Positions 26,331-35,587 of a stretch of 64,000 nt of DNA are shown here, piece after piece. The notes under the pieces are model-generated. The model was not told where the DNA came from, did not search any database, and saw only the letters and a list, made by a program, of their open reading frames with translations. How positions within the stretch are numbered: position 1 is the first letter of the stretch; the number at the start of each line of letters is the position of its first letter. Position numbers and translations under genes: made by a program. The DNA is from Pseudomonas fluorescens (GTDB taxonomy: Bacteria; Pseudomonadota; Gammaproteobacteria; Pseudomonadales; Pseudomonadaceae): contig NZ_CABVHK010000004.1 of the NCBI RefSeq assembly GCF_902497785.1, positions 248,001 to 312,000 of the forward strand, given 5' to 3'.

Positions 26331-28496
26331 TCAGAACCGAGTGTCCAAAGTTAATTCAAAGGTTCGCGGTGCACCTTGGTAATACATAGTGCCATAGGCC
26401 TGCTTGGCATAAATTTCGTCGGTTAAGTTACGCACACGGGCTGTAACCGCCGTGCGCTCGTCCAGTTTGACGCGAGCGAAGGCGCCGTAAAGCGTGTAAG
26501 CGGAGGCCTCCAAAGCGTTGGCATTGTCGGCATAGACCGAAGCAACATTACGCGCGTCTAGTCCCACCTGCACCGCCGGCAAGATTTCATAGGTTAACCA
26601 GAAGTTGCTAACATGCTCGGGAACGTTCGTCGGTGTGTTGCCTTTGCGCGAGACTGCCCTTCCGCCAACGTTCTCTGTAAAGTCGTCATACTGAGCATCG
26701 ACGTAAGCGAAGTTAGCCTCAGCCATCAACTTCGACGTGATTTGTAACTTGCCGGCCAGTTCTATTCCCTTCGAAGTCTGTTGGCCAGCCTGAGTAGTAT
26801 TGTTGATATTGTCAGGATCAGTAACTAAAAAATTTTTGCGAACGATCTGATAGGCAGCGATGGTCGCCGCGCCCCGACCATCGAGAAAGTCAAATTTGCT
26901 GCCAACCTCTATCTGTGCTCCAGTGGTTAGGTCGGTGTTCTGCGATTGAGTAAAGTTCGCCGAGGCCAGGGAGCCGGCAGGCGGATCAGCCGCTGTACTG
27001 TATTGCACATAAACATTGACAGCGGGAGTGAAGCTATAAACCAACCCTACACGTCCAGTGATAGGGTTCCAAGTCCGCTCGAAAACAGCTGGGCTGGTGG
27101 GAGTGACTACGCCGTAGTTGTTAACCTCCAAGTGCAGGTAGTCGTAGCGCAGGCCCGTCAGCAGCGCTAATCGATCCGTTAATTCAAGCCGATTTTCCAA
27201 GAATCCAGCGAAAGTGGTGACTTCATTTTTTCGGACTTTCTGTAACCCTGTATTGACCCCAGGAATGTCATAAAAGCTGCCTGAATCAAAAGTGTCAGGA
27301 TCAACCGCGTCATAAGAATAATTCGTAAATTTGCTGTTCGGATGCAGCGTCTGCTGGTTCAGCGAATAGTCAACGCCGGCTGACCACTGATTGCTTAAAC
27401 CAAACAAGGTATTGTCGTGCCGCAGCTCAAAGCGATTACCGTCGACTTGCTGATCGTGCCGTTGTAGAACGGCCGAGCCGCGCATCACACGAGTGTTATC
27501 GGCATTGTAACGGTAGTTTTCCAGGTTGCGGTAGTCGCGTTGGGCGTCGTAGTGATACAAGGTATTTTGCCAGCTGGTGCTGTCATTGACTTGGTAATCA
27601 AGGATCGAACGGACCCAGCGCACGCGCTGTTCGTAACGACCATCCGCCACATTGTAGTTTTCAAAGCGTCGACTTTTATCGATCTTCAGAGTATTGCCGA
27701 CTGGGTTCAGAGTCGGTGACCCCCAATAAGGGCTATCCTCTGTATCTACTTGGTATTCAAACGCAAGGGTGTGGGACAGTTGTGGTGTTAAGTCGCTAAG
27801 GATGGAGAACGCCGTAGTCGTCGACTCTCGCTTGTTGCGGTCTATGAAACCATTGCCGGATGTGCGGCTAATATCCAGACGAGCGAAATGATGTGGGTCC
27901 TTACTATCACTTAGGGCATGATTAACCCCAAGGGATACCTCCGAGTAATCATAGCTCCCGTAGCGTACGCGGCCTTCTACTGTCTGAGTCTCACGGGTGG
28001 CCAATTTAGTGATGTAGTTGATTGATCCGCCAACGGCTCCAGCGCCGTAGAGGAAAGTGGATGGCCCCCCGATCAGTTCCACACGATCGTAAATCCAAGC
28101 ATCCATCGGACGGGCGGCGTTGCCGTAGCTCATACCTATGCCGTTATAAAGTTGAGTAATCTGGTTAGACGTAAAGCCCCGGTATGCTACGAAACCGCCA
28201 TGACCTGGATTTGCCGAAGCGTTGATGCCAGTCATGGAGTTGATTATGTCCTGGGTATCCTTGGCTCCACGCTCTTCAATGATTTCACGGTTGGCAACAC
28301 TCACCGATGCAGGCGTTTCGCGAGCGGTTAGACCTAGACGTGAACCCGTTTTGATCGGTTGGTCGAGGATCACGCCTGATGGCTGTTCCAGGCGAGCTGA
28401 AATTGTAGTGACCGGGAGGTTGAGCGCATTTTCTTCAGCCCAGGTCAAATCGCACGCACCGACCAGCAGCATAAACAAAGGGCGTTTCATATTCAT
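26331..28496 (-). CDS. TonB-dependent outer-membrane receptor
   Basis: A 721-residue receptor with signal peptide MNMKRPLFMLLVGACDLTWA. The plug domain contains TPASVSVANREIIEERGAKD and GGPSTFLYGAGAVGGSINYI, and a 22-strand type barrel ends in the terminal aromatic ELTLDTRF. The pattern is that of FecA/FhuA-type siderophore receptors. No classic TonB box is obvious and I saw no Fur box upstream, so the cargo metal chelate is unknown. It is the middle gene of a DUF2946-receptor-PepSY operon. Confidence 0.93.
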   Translation of the reverse strand: MNMKRPLFMLLVGACDLTWAEENALNLPVTTISARLEQPSGVILDQPIKTGSRLGLTARETPASVSVANREIIEERGAKDTQDIINSMTGINASANPGHGGFVAYRGFTSNQITQLYNGIGMSYGNAARPMDAWIYDRVELIGGPSTFLYGAGAVGGSINYITKLATRETQTVEGRVRYGSYDYSEVSLGVNHALSDSKDPHHFARLDISRTSGNGFIDRNKRESTTTAFSILSDLTPQLSHTLAFEYQVDTEDSPYWGSPTLNPVGNTLKIDKSRRFENYNVADGRYEQRVRWVRSILDYQVNDSTSWQNTLYHYDAQRDYRNLENYRYNADNTRVMRGSAVLQRHDQQVDGNRFELRHDNTLFGLSNQWSAGVDYSLNQQTLHPNSKFTNYSYDAVDPDTFDSGSFYDIPGVNTGLQKVRKNEVTTFAGFLENRLELTDRLALLTGLRYDYLHLEVNNYGVVTPTSPAVFERTWNPITGRVGLVYSFTPAVNVYVQYSTAADPPAGSLASANFTQSQNTDLTTGAQIEVGSKFDFLDGRGAATIAAYQIVRKNFLVTDPDNINNTTQAGQQTSKGIELAGKLQITSKLMAEANFAYVDAQYDDFTENVGGRAVSRKGNTPTNVPEHVSNFWLTYEILPAVQVGLDARNVASVYADNANALEASAYTLYGAFARVKLDERTAVTARVRNLTDEIYAKQAYGTMYYQGAPRTFELTLDTRF

Positions 28497-28572
28497 GAAT
28501 AGCTTCCACGCAAAAAAAGTGAAGATCGATCCTGAAAGCCATACGACTGTGCAATTCCATCGGTAGGCAATA

Positions 28573-28947
28573 TCAAGACGAGAGGGTCATTGCGGGTAAA
28601 GTGTTAGGGGAAGCGCGAGGATTTAAAGCAGGCCGCAAATAGCGTGGTGGTGGCTGTGCAAAGCTATCTACAATGAATGCGCTCACAGTCACGCGCAATA
28701 AATAGCCAAGCGCACACGGCAATCTGCTGACGGCCGCTACTAGGGTACAGGACGAACATAAAGGGCAAGAGAGTATAGCCAATGACGGCGCTGGATCAGC
28801 TGCATCACTGGTACCTACACAATGCCGCGCACTGCTGTCATTGCAAAATTCGCAGTGAAGCCCGCTCAAGTTTAGAGCGTTCATCTGACCGTGATGAACT
28901 CCGCATACATGCAAAGCGAACTGTGAACAGTTTTCATAAGCAGCCAC
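28573..28947 (-). CDS. DUF2946-like Cys/His-rich protein
   Basis: A 124-residue protein rich in Cys and His (HVCGVHHGQMN, HCEFCNDSS, LSCPLCSSC) with a hydrophobic stretch and a Pro-rich end (QPPPRYLRPALNPRASP) as in DUF2946 proteins. Such proteins often sit beside TonB-dependent receptor genes in Pseudomonas. The N-terminus lacks the usual signal peptide; the start is a GTG at 28947, and the true start may differ. Metal binding is suggested by the CxxC pairs but is not shown. It lies 76 bases upstream of the receptor gene on the same strand. Confidence 0.55.
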   Translation of the reverse strand: MAAYENCSQFALHVCGVHHGQMNALNLSGLHCEFCNDSSARHCVGTSDAADPAPSLAILSCPLCSSCTLVAAVSRLPCALGYLLRVTVSAFIVDSFAQPPPRYLRPALNPRASPNTLPAMTLSS

Positions 28948-29229
28948 TCTAAAAAATAAAATTTGAATGGAGGATAGTGGGGAGACGACCGACTAACTGG
29001 CAAGATAATGAAACTTATGAAACGCTTTTTTGCTGATAGAAATAAGTGATATCAACTGCAATGAAAATCTCTAATTTATCTGTGCAGCAAAATACACGCT
29101 GTTATTTATTAATCGTGCTGAGACAGGTAAATGCGCCGCATGTATATTTATTTAGATCATAACGTCCTACCTAAGGTACTGAAGCACGGTGCCTCACCCT
29201 TCCTGCAAGGCACCGCGCAATCCAACGCG

Positions 29230-30687
29230 TTATTTGGTCTGAATCTGAACCACCGATCCCAGCTGATCAGGCTTACCAGCCGCAATCACCAAATAACGGC
29301 GTTGTTCCACAGCATCGCTCTGCACAATCTGACGGATAGGGCCGATAGTGTTGACAATGGCCGCCCCTGCTGGGTTGGACATGAAGCCAGCCAGCGGTTG
29401 CAGCGCGCCGGTACCATCAGGTTTTTCTGCCAGCGCCAGCGTGTAGGGCTGTTTAGCTTCCAGTCCAGTAACAGATGCTTGTAGTACCTGCGTCAGGCCT
29501 TGATTAAATAGTGTTACGTTGGTAGGTACCTGATCACCTGATTTGCCCGCGACCTGCAATTTAAAGTTAACAGCCTGCCCCGCGAGGCCTAGTGGTTTGA
29601 GATTGTCCGTCCCCGGTCCCTTCGTAACAGCATTAGGCACGTAAGCGACCGCCTGGGGCCCTTGACCGATAGGTATATTGGCGATGACTTTATTGCTCAT
29701 CGTATCAATCACGTCAAAGGCGTCTGCGTTTTCCAAGCCAACATAGATACGGCTACCATCACCCGACGGCCATATGCCGTGGGGAAGATTGCCGACGGGA
29801 ATCGTCGTAACCTTTTCAAATGTATCGGTGCGGTAAACTTGTACCTCGTTCAAACCGCCAACTGTAATGTAAGCGAACGAGCCATTTGTGTTAGTAACCA
29901 TGTTTACATGGTTAGCAATAGGACCAATATCGAGCGTCTTGATCAGCTTAAACGGTGGAGTTGCCTCGAACACTTGAGCTTTGCCAATGTCTTTTAAAGT
30001 GAACCATACTTGTTTGCCGTCAGCGGAAGCAGCGATGTTGGGACAGAAAGGGCTGGCTTGCTTGACGCGTCCAACGATCTTATGGTCGGCAACGGAAATT
30101 ACAACTGTTTCTGGGTTGAATGATGAGCACACGTAACCGTATTTACCGTCGGGAGAAAAAATCTGCATACCCGGTCCGGCTGGTGTTTTGATCCTCGTTT
30201 TTTCCTCATAAGTAGTGGCATCAATTACCGACACATAGTCCTCTCCGCGGACGGTGACCCAGACCTCTTTGCCATCAGGCGTAAAGAACGCCTCGTGAGG
30301 CGCGCGACCGAGGTAAGTCTTGTGTTTAACAGTGTTAGTTTCGGTGTCGATAAAAGAAACCGAATTGGTCCCGATGGATACCGCCGCTAAGGTTTTGTGA
30401 TCGGGGGAGAACCCCAATCCGTGGACCAGTACTTCGCCTCGATAAAGTGGAGTCAGATTACCCGGTTGCGGATCGCCCAGACTAATAACCCCGAGCAACT
30501 TGTTATCCACTGGGTCGGTGACCGATATAGTATTTGAGAACTGTTCTGCCGCATACAACCGATCTTGATGGGAAATCGGAATATTTTTGTCAGATATTTT
30601 GCCAGGAATCTGCCCGGCGTAACTTGCAGTCGCACTGGCGAGTAAGGCCAACGAGAGGATGGTCAGAGGAAAGTTTAGTCGCATCAT
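29230..30687 (-). CDS. Exported YVTN beta-propeller protein, 485 aa
   Basis: A secreted protein with signal peptide (MMRLNFPLTILSLALLASAT then ASYA). Repeated propeller blades include NTISVTDPVDNKLLGVISLG, NSVSFIDTETNTVKHKTYLG and DYVSVIDATTYEEKTRIKTP, followed by a C-terminal non-propeller domain (about 370-485). YncE-like YVTN proteins are periplasmic or secreted and often of unknown function. It starts divergently from a second YVTN gene at 31311. Placement 282 bases upstream of the DUF2946-TonB operon, on the same strand, suggests a common metal-related role, but that is inference. Confidence 0.85.
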   Translation of the reverse strand: MMRLNFPLTILSLALLASATASYAGQIPGKISDKNIPISHQDRLYAAEQFSNTISVTDPVDNKLLGVISLGDPQPGNLTPLYRGEVLVHGLGFSPDHKTLAAVSIGTNSVSFIDTETNTVKHKTYLGRAPHEAFFTPDGKEVWVTVRGEDYVSVIDATTYEEKTRIKTPAGPGMQIFSPDGKYGYVCSSFNPETVVISVADHKIVGRVKQASPFCPNIAASADGKQVWFTLKDIGKAQVFEATPPFKLIKTLDIGPIANHVNMVTNTNGSFAYITVGGLNEVQVYRTDTFEKVTTIPVGNLPHGIWPSGDGSRIYVGLENADAFDVIDTMSNKVIANIPIGQGPQAVAYVPNAVTKGPGTDNLKPLGLAGQAVNFKLQVAGKSGDQVPTNVTLFNQGLTQVLQASVTGLEAKQPYTLALAEKPDGTGALQPLAGFMSNPAGAAIVNTIGPIRQIVQSDAVEQRRYLVIAAGKPDQLGSVVQIQTK

Positions 30688-31310
30688 AAAAATGTCCTAT
30701 ATCTGTCGGTGAATCACGTTAGTTTGGGGTTACAGCGAAAATCCGGTAGGGGGGCGGCCGAGGGATGCCGTGTTTCGGATTCCCTGCGGATAGGAATAGA
30801 AACAATCCAGCCCCCGCCACAAGCAGCGAGGCGCGGTGTGAGCTGGAAAAGGGATTTGTGAAAGCTCGGTTTCGGCATTTTTTTCTACTTAATGATGGTA
30901 TTGAGAGAGAGACGCAGTGAGAAAATCTTTATTCCATCCACTGCGCATAAAATCTCAAATATTTTCGGACGCACACGCGCTATTCGTTTGAGGTTGACGC
31001 ATATGGTGATCAAGCCTATTTTTGTGTGGTTGGTGCAGCGCCCTAATCGGCCCAGGTCTAAGACTCTGCATCTCAACCATGAAGTAAATACCCCGGCCTT
31101 GTGCCGGGGTTTTCTTTGCCACCCGAAAGCACCGCGTTAAAAGCCCGAGATCGTGTGGCTATCAAACGATCGGAGAAATGTGTAAGGCGAAAAATCTAAA
31201 TTTTCGTTTTGGGAATAAATCGTTTAGTCATTCGTCTAAAAATGGGTGCATGAGCACGCTGTGCGAACGCCCACCCTAATTCGGCTTGATAAAGATGATG
31301 GAGCTATCCC
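30688..31310. other. Divergent promoter region with an internal terminator
   Basis: About 620 bases between two divergent YVTN genes. It holds a strong plus-strand intrinsic terminator at 31091-31117. An 82-residue frame (30892-31140) runs through that hairpin and has no family resemblance. The stretch upstream of the terminator could be a small RNA or a decayed gene. Confidence 0.5.
31091..31117 (+). terminator. Intrinsic terminator
   Basis: CCCCGGC-CTTGT-GCCGGGG followed by TTTTCTTT: a perfect 7-bp GC stem, 5-base loop and U-rich tail. No plus-strand gene ends before it, so it should terminate an unannotated transcript starting between about 30.7 and 31.0 kb. Confidence 0.85.
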
Positions 31311-32312
31311 ATGCAAAAAAAATATTCTTCGGCCCTCGCTGCTTTGGCGATTGGAATCTCCACGGTGATTTCCATGTCTGCCGTAGGCGCGGACGAAAAA
31401 TGGACCTTCGACGGCAATATCCAAAACAATTCACTGGCGATCAGCCCTGATGAGTCCACAGCTGTAGTGTCATACAGTCAGCGATCTGACGTGGTGGTAT
31501 ACGACCTAAAATCTGGGAAGGTTCGAAAAGTCTTGAGTGGCTATGTCACTCCGCGAAACATCGTGTTTGCGCCATCAGGAGATGTTTTCTACCTCTCCGA
31601 CAGTAGCTTAGGTATTGTCCGGAAAATCGATACAAACTCTCTAGAAACTCTGGCTGATCTTCCGTTGGGCGCTGGCGCGTTTGGTACGGCATTGAGTAAG
31701 GGTGGCCGCTTGTTATACGTCAACAACCAAGCGGCGAGCACCCTCTCGATTATCGATTTAGAACACCAGCGCCCAATCGCTGTAGTTCCTGGCTTCGCTC
31801 AGCCACGGCAAGGCATTCGTGTCAGCCCGGATGGCGATACTGTTTACGTCACAAATTTTTTGGGAGACAAAATTACTTTGGTCGATAGCAAGACCAACAA
31901 AATAAAAGGTGAAATAAACGGTTTCAACAAATTGCGGGCTATCTCCATTTCGGCTGATGGCAATACCCTTTATGCCGCTAACAGTGGCAGTAATACCATT
32001 GCTGTTGTCGACACGCAAAAGCGCGCGATTACCAATACGGTCAACGTGGGTAAAAACCCCTACGGAGCCGCGTTGTCGCCGGATGGCGCGCATGTGTATT
32101 CGGGAAACCTCGGCGACAATACCCTTTCTGTTATCGACACAAAAACGATGAAAGTGACATCGACCGTCGTCGGGCTAAAAGAGCCGCGACAAGCCATTGT
32201 ATTTACCAAGGACCAAAACAAGGCATACGTCCTGAATAAGGATCTAAGCATAGCCACTGTGGATCTGAAGAGTAATAAAGTAATAGCCACGATTAACGCC
32301 GACAATGAATAG
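31311..32312 (+). CDS. Exported YVTN beta-propeller protein, 333 aa
   Basis: A secreted seven-bladed-type propeller with signal peptide (MQKKYSSALAALAIGISTVI then SMSAVGA). Blade repeats include VVVYDLKSGKVRKVLSGYVT, STLSIIDLEHQRPIAVVPGF, DKITLVDSKTNKIKGEINGF and NTLSVIDTKTMKVTSTVVGL. Family function is not known in general. It is divergent from the longer YVTN gene at 29230-30687 and is followed by a DUF2790 gene in the same direction. Codon use is AT-richer than in the kdp or steroid genes. Confidence 0.88.
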   Translation: MQKKYSSALAALAIGISTVISMSAVGADEKWTFDGNIQNNSLAISPDESTAVVSYSQRSDVVVYDLKSGKVRKVLSGYVTPRNIVFAPSGDVFYLSDSSLGIVRKIDTNSLETLADLPLGAGAFGTALSKGGRLLYVNNQAASTLSIIDLEHQRPIAVVPGFAQPRQGIRVSPDGDTVYVTNFLGDKITLVDSKTNKIKGEINGFNKLRAISISADGNTLYAANSGSNTIAVVDTQKRAITNTVNVGKNPYGAALSPDGAHVYSGNLGDNTLSVIDTKTMKVTSTVVGLKEPRQAIVFTKDQNKAYVLNKDLSIATVDLKSNKVIATINADNE

Positions 32313-32552
32313 CCTGCACCCAACGTGTTAAATGTGCTTAAGTCGTAAAAAAGAACTTACCCATGGCACTTGTTCACCGCAGGATCATCACAGAGGCGAC
32401 GAGGATCAACTTTTCCTTACTGGGGTTGGAGTTCAAGAGTTTAGCGTTTGCGGCTATTTCAAAATTATAGAAAGCTAAGCGCACTCACTGTTAAAGCATT
32501 TCACTCGATCCCCCCCGTAGTTGTACTCACTTTAAACCATTAGAGATCCATC

Positions 32553-32810
32553 ATGAAAAAGATTATGTTCGGTTTCGCCGCTTTCCTATTTATTGGCTCG
32601 GCCTCTGCTGACACTCCGCCAGCGACGCCGATCATCCACGACCAAGCTGGATTTTTTATGCATTTGGATATAGCTAAGGTGCTGTTTAGCACCGACATTT
32701 CGCAAGAGTGCGGCATCATCCCGGCAAGATTAAATTATCTCGACCATCAAGGGCGAGAGCATGTGTTGGACTATCAGGTCCAGGGTTCGGGTTGCACCAA
32801 CCAAAGCTAA
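32553..32810 (+). CDS. DUF2790 periplasmic protein
   Basis: An 85-residue exported protein: signal peptide MKKIMFGFAAFLFIGSASA, then FFMHLDIAKVLFSTDISQEC and LNYLDHQGREHVLDYQVQGS, which is the DUF2790 pattern typical of Pseudomonas (MHLDxxKV...C..VPxxLxYxDxxGxxH...Y...GxxC). The two Cys residues probably form a disulfide. Function is unknown; many Pseudomonas strains carry several copies, some metal- or stress-responsive. Confidence 0.85.
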   Translation: MKKIMFGFAAFLFIGSASADTPPATPIIHDQAGFFMHLDIAKVLFSTDISQECGIIPARLNYLDHQGREHVLDYQVQGSGCTNQS

Positions 32811-32813
32811 TAG

Positions 32814-32857
32814 CTTACGACAGGGATGGTAACTAAAGTTACCTCCCACCCCGTAAG
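32814..32857. repeat. Imperfect inverted repeat after the DUF2790 gene
   Basis: CTTACGACAGGGATGGTAACT and AGTTACCTCCCACCCCGTAAG-type arms (32814-32834 and 32837-32857, with internal mismatches) can form a long hairpin starting 4 bases after the stop codon. No U tract follows, so it is either a weak terminator, an mRNA-stabilising structure, or a regulatory site. Confidence 0.5.
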
Positions 32858-32860
32858 TCG

Positions 32861-33622
32861 TAGTCGCACTGACATTGTATTAATGGCTTAGCCCATGATT
32901 CCCTACCGTTTTTCGATAGCGTCGATTGACGAACCTGACGACAATCAAAAAACTGGGGGAGATATTAGGCTCTATTCACTGCGTTTGGGACTCCAAAATC
33001 AATCTGGTAACGGTGCAATGTGCAGAGAATGTAATTAACCAGCAGCATGCTGTGTTAAATCGTGTAGCGCAACGAAAATACAGAAACTTCGAACACTGAA
33101 TTCTGTAATGTTTCACCGCGATTAGAGAGATAAAGTCTCGCACGCATACTCAATCGTACGCTGTTACTGGAGTCTATCGATTCTGGTGTATGCTGTACTA
33201 TTAAAAGTATAATCAGACACACGATATATATTTCAGGGCGCGTTGTCGGAATAACGTATGTGCGAAGTTTTAATTTTCGATATGTTTTACCCGGCTCGGG
33301 GAATGATATAGCTTCAAATATTCACTGTGCTCTGGCCTCTATCTAAAACACAACCGGTTATGACACGCGCTATTTCCAAATGTTTCGGCCTGGTCTCGAA
33401 AGAGCAGGATCTGCTCCAAGCCATAAGCAACATCGGACTAGCCGATTCGCAGCGTCGCCTTCCGTGCAATGGTGAAGAGCATGGTCGGCCCAATTTAGGG
33501 ACCTACGCCGGTATTCGTGAGGAAATAGGGTCAAGTGTAAAACTCGTTCAGAGCGTAATCTGCGATGAGGGCAGTTTGATTCATTACTGGCCCCACAGCA
33601 AAATGATTAAGCCATAAGGAGC
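32861..33622. other. AT-rich intergenic region, no gene supported
   Basis: About 760 bases. A 96-residue frame (33327-33617, plus) begins with GTG, has no ribosome binding site and resembles no family. No RNA gene or mobile element end was recognised. Confidence 0.4.
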
Positions 33623-34102
33623 TTAGGGCTCCAATTTCGAAGGAGATTGCACAGGAACAACCATTGTAGCGGGAAGCGGATCACCAACAGCCAGTCGCAT
33701 GGCAGCGATTTCTTGCTGCTGAATAACCACTATTTCCTGCGCTAAACGCTTAAGTCGTTCGTTGTGACCATACTTTAGGAATGCTATGGCCATATCGATA
33801 CCACCTTGATGATGGGGAATCATCATCTCCACAAAATCACGATCTACATCACCAGAAGGCTTCGAATGCATGTCGGCCATCATTTTTTCCATGGCGACTT
33901 CATTTTCTTCCAGGAACAACGCTTCTTCTGTGGCAGCTTGCGTCCCAGTCGATACGGATGCTGAAGCCGACGTCAAATGTGAAGCCGATGCGTCATGTTC
34001 GGTCAGCTCATGAGCCGATGCGCCGGACGCGACTGTCAACATTGTCAAACACATAATAAGTCCAGCCCGATGCAACCTGCCAGCTTTTGTTATTCCACTC
34101 AT
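33623..34102 (-). CDS. DUF305 family exported protein (CopM-like)
   Basis: A 159-residue protein with signal peptide (HRAGLIMCLTMLTVASGASA) and a four-helix ferritin-like DUF305 domain. The conserved core is DRDFVEMMIPHHQGGIDMAI, then YGHNERLKRLAQEIVVIQQQ and EIAAM. The HHQG and Met residues are metal ligands in the copper-binding family member CopM of Synechocystis. A periplasmic copper-binding role is plausible given the neighbouring TonB and Cys-rich genes, but this is inference. Confidence 0.85.
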   Translation of the reverse strand: MSGITKAGRLHRAGLIMCLTMLTVASGASAHELTEHDASASHLTSASASVSTGTQAATEEALFLEENEVAMEKMMADMHSKPSGDVDRDFVEMMIPHHQGGIDMAIAFLKYGHNERLKRLAQEIVVIQQQEIAAMRLAVGDPLPATMVVPVQSPSKLEP

Positions 34103-34401
34103 CTTTGATTCCTCTGCAGATAATGTACTGAAGGATGACGTTCGGGTGTAGAAATTATTCCTTTTGGCAATAGAAAAACTGATCGAAAATTATGAAGCAG
34201 CGACGAATATTTTATAGATCCGATAGATAAACCCAGCATTTAGGGTGTGGGGCGCCACCAGCATGACAAGGAATGTACGCCTGAATTAGCCGTTTCTACC
34301 TCATCAAGTGGGCAGTTCAAGTGAGTCTAAATCTACGCAGGCGGCGCCCAACTGAAGCGGCATAGTGCGTGCGCGTAACGTGCGACCGAATCAATTAATC
34401 T

Positions 34402-35430
34402 TTAACAATCATTGTTTCCTTCGATAGACATGCGTGATTCATCGTTTACACTGAATCGTTTTTGATAGTCACTAGGACTAACTCCAATTGATCGCAAAAA
34501 TGCTCGCCTCATTATTTCAGCAGAGGTAAATCCACAATGATCGGCAATGACCTTGGCCTTTAATTTTCTCGACTCAAGCAGTGAACAAGCTTTTTCCACT
34601 CGCATCCGCTCTAATGCACGTGCGGGAGTCCCCCCGGTTTGCTTTAAAAAGTAACGATTAAACGTACGAGGAGTCATATTCGAATATTCTGCCAAATCCT
34701 GTACGCTGAAAGAATGCACATGTAACCGTGCACGCGCCCATTTATATAAATTGGTAATCCTTTCGTCAGAAAGGCACTGCCCTAACAGCTCACCACTGAA
34801 CTGAGACTGACCGCCCGGTCGCTTATAGAAAACGACAAGCTTTCTCGCCACTGCCATAGTGATTTCAGTGCCTAGATCATTTTGGACGAGAGCCAAGGCG
34901 AGATCTATACCTGCGGTAACACCTGCTGAAGTCCAGACGTCTCCGTCTCTAACATAAATCGCGTTTTGATCAACATTAATGTCGGAACTGAATAGTCGCA
35001 AAGAGTCATACGCCAACCAGTGCGTGACTACTTTTCGACCGTCCAACAGGCCAGTAAACGCTAGAAGAAAAGCGCCTGTGCAAACCGAACACAAGTTTCT
35101 AATTTGCGGTGAAGCCTTTCGAACCCAATCTACTAAATTCTGTGTAGACGAATTCAATCTAGGACCAGATTGCGTCCAGAGCCCACATCCTCCCGGCGCT
35201 ATGACTATGTCAATGTGTGTCTCGACATTATCCGGTAGCCGAGAAACGCTCAGGGAAACGCCACTGGAACTACCTATAAAACCATTTTTTGTACTATAGA
35301 GCTGTGTGTCATAAGCTGAATGTTTCCCGCGCGCACGCAGTTCATCATTGGCGCTCGCGAATACTTGCAATGGGCCGCAAACATCTAACAACTGAAAATC
35401 TTCGTAAAGGAGGAACCAAACAGATTTCAT
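34402..35430 (-). CDS. GlxA-family AraC-type transcriptional regulator
   Basis: A 342-residue regulator with an N-terminal DJ-1/PfpI-like domain (VWFLLYEDFQLLDVCGPLQV, IVIAPGGCGLW, LCSVCTGAFLLAFTGLLDGR) and a C-terminal AraC DNA-binding domain (FSVQDLAEYSNMTPRTFNRY, KAKVIADHCGFTSAEIMRRA). GlxA-type regulators sense small nitrogenous or other metabolites through the DJ-1-like domain. It is divergent from an exported DJ-1/PfpI gene at 35588. Its DNA is markedly AT-rich for a Pseudomonas gene, suggesting transfer. Confidence 0.9.
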   Translation of the reverse strand: MKSVWFLLYEDFQLLDVCGPLQVFASANDELRARGKHSAYDTQLYSTKNGFIGSSSGVSLSVSRLPDNVETHIDIVIAPGGCGLWTQSGPRLNSSTQNLVDWVRKASPQIRNLCSVCTGAFLLAFTGLLDGRKVVTHWLAYDSLRLFSSDINVDQNAIYVRDGDVWTSAGVTAGIDLALALVQNDLGTEITMAVARKLVVFYKRPGGQSQFSGELLGQCLSDERITNLYKWARARLHVHSFSVQDLAEYSNMTPRTFNRYFLKQTGGTPARALERMRVEKACSLLESRKLKAKVIADHCGFTSAEIMRRAFLRSIGVSPSDYQKRFSVNDESRMSIEGNNDC

Positions 35431-35587
35431 CTTTCTACGCCTTGTCTAAAAAAGTGGGCTTTTTGTCTATCGTGGCGTCTGTCTTGAGGTTAAAGTTGCC
35501 ACGCAAACGCGTTGAATGGGCGATTACAATATCGTTCAGCGCACTAAAACATAACAGCAGAATCCTCACTGAATGGGAGTTGTTTAA

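Noticed and set aside
26331..28570. Fur box upstream of the TonB receptor operon
   Set aside because: No stretch close to GATAATGATAATCATTATC was found in the gap before the receptor or the DUF2946 gene.
30892..31140. 82-codon frame through the terminator hairpin
   Set aside because: It reads across an intrinsic terminator and has no family resemblance.
33327..33617. 96-codon frame in an AT-rich gap
   Set aside because: GTG start without ribosome binding site, no recognisable motif, and a gap that otherwise looks non-coding.
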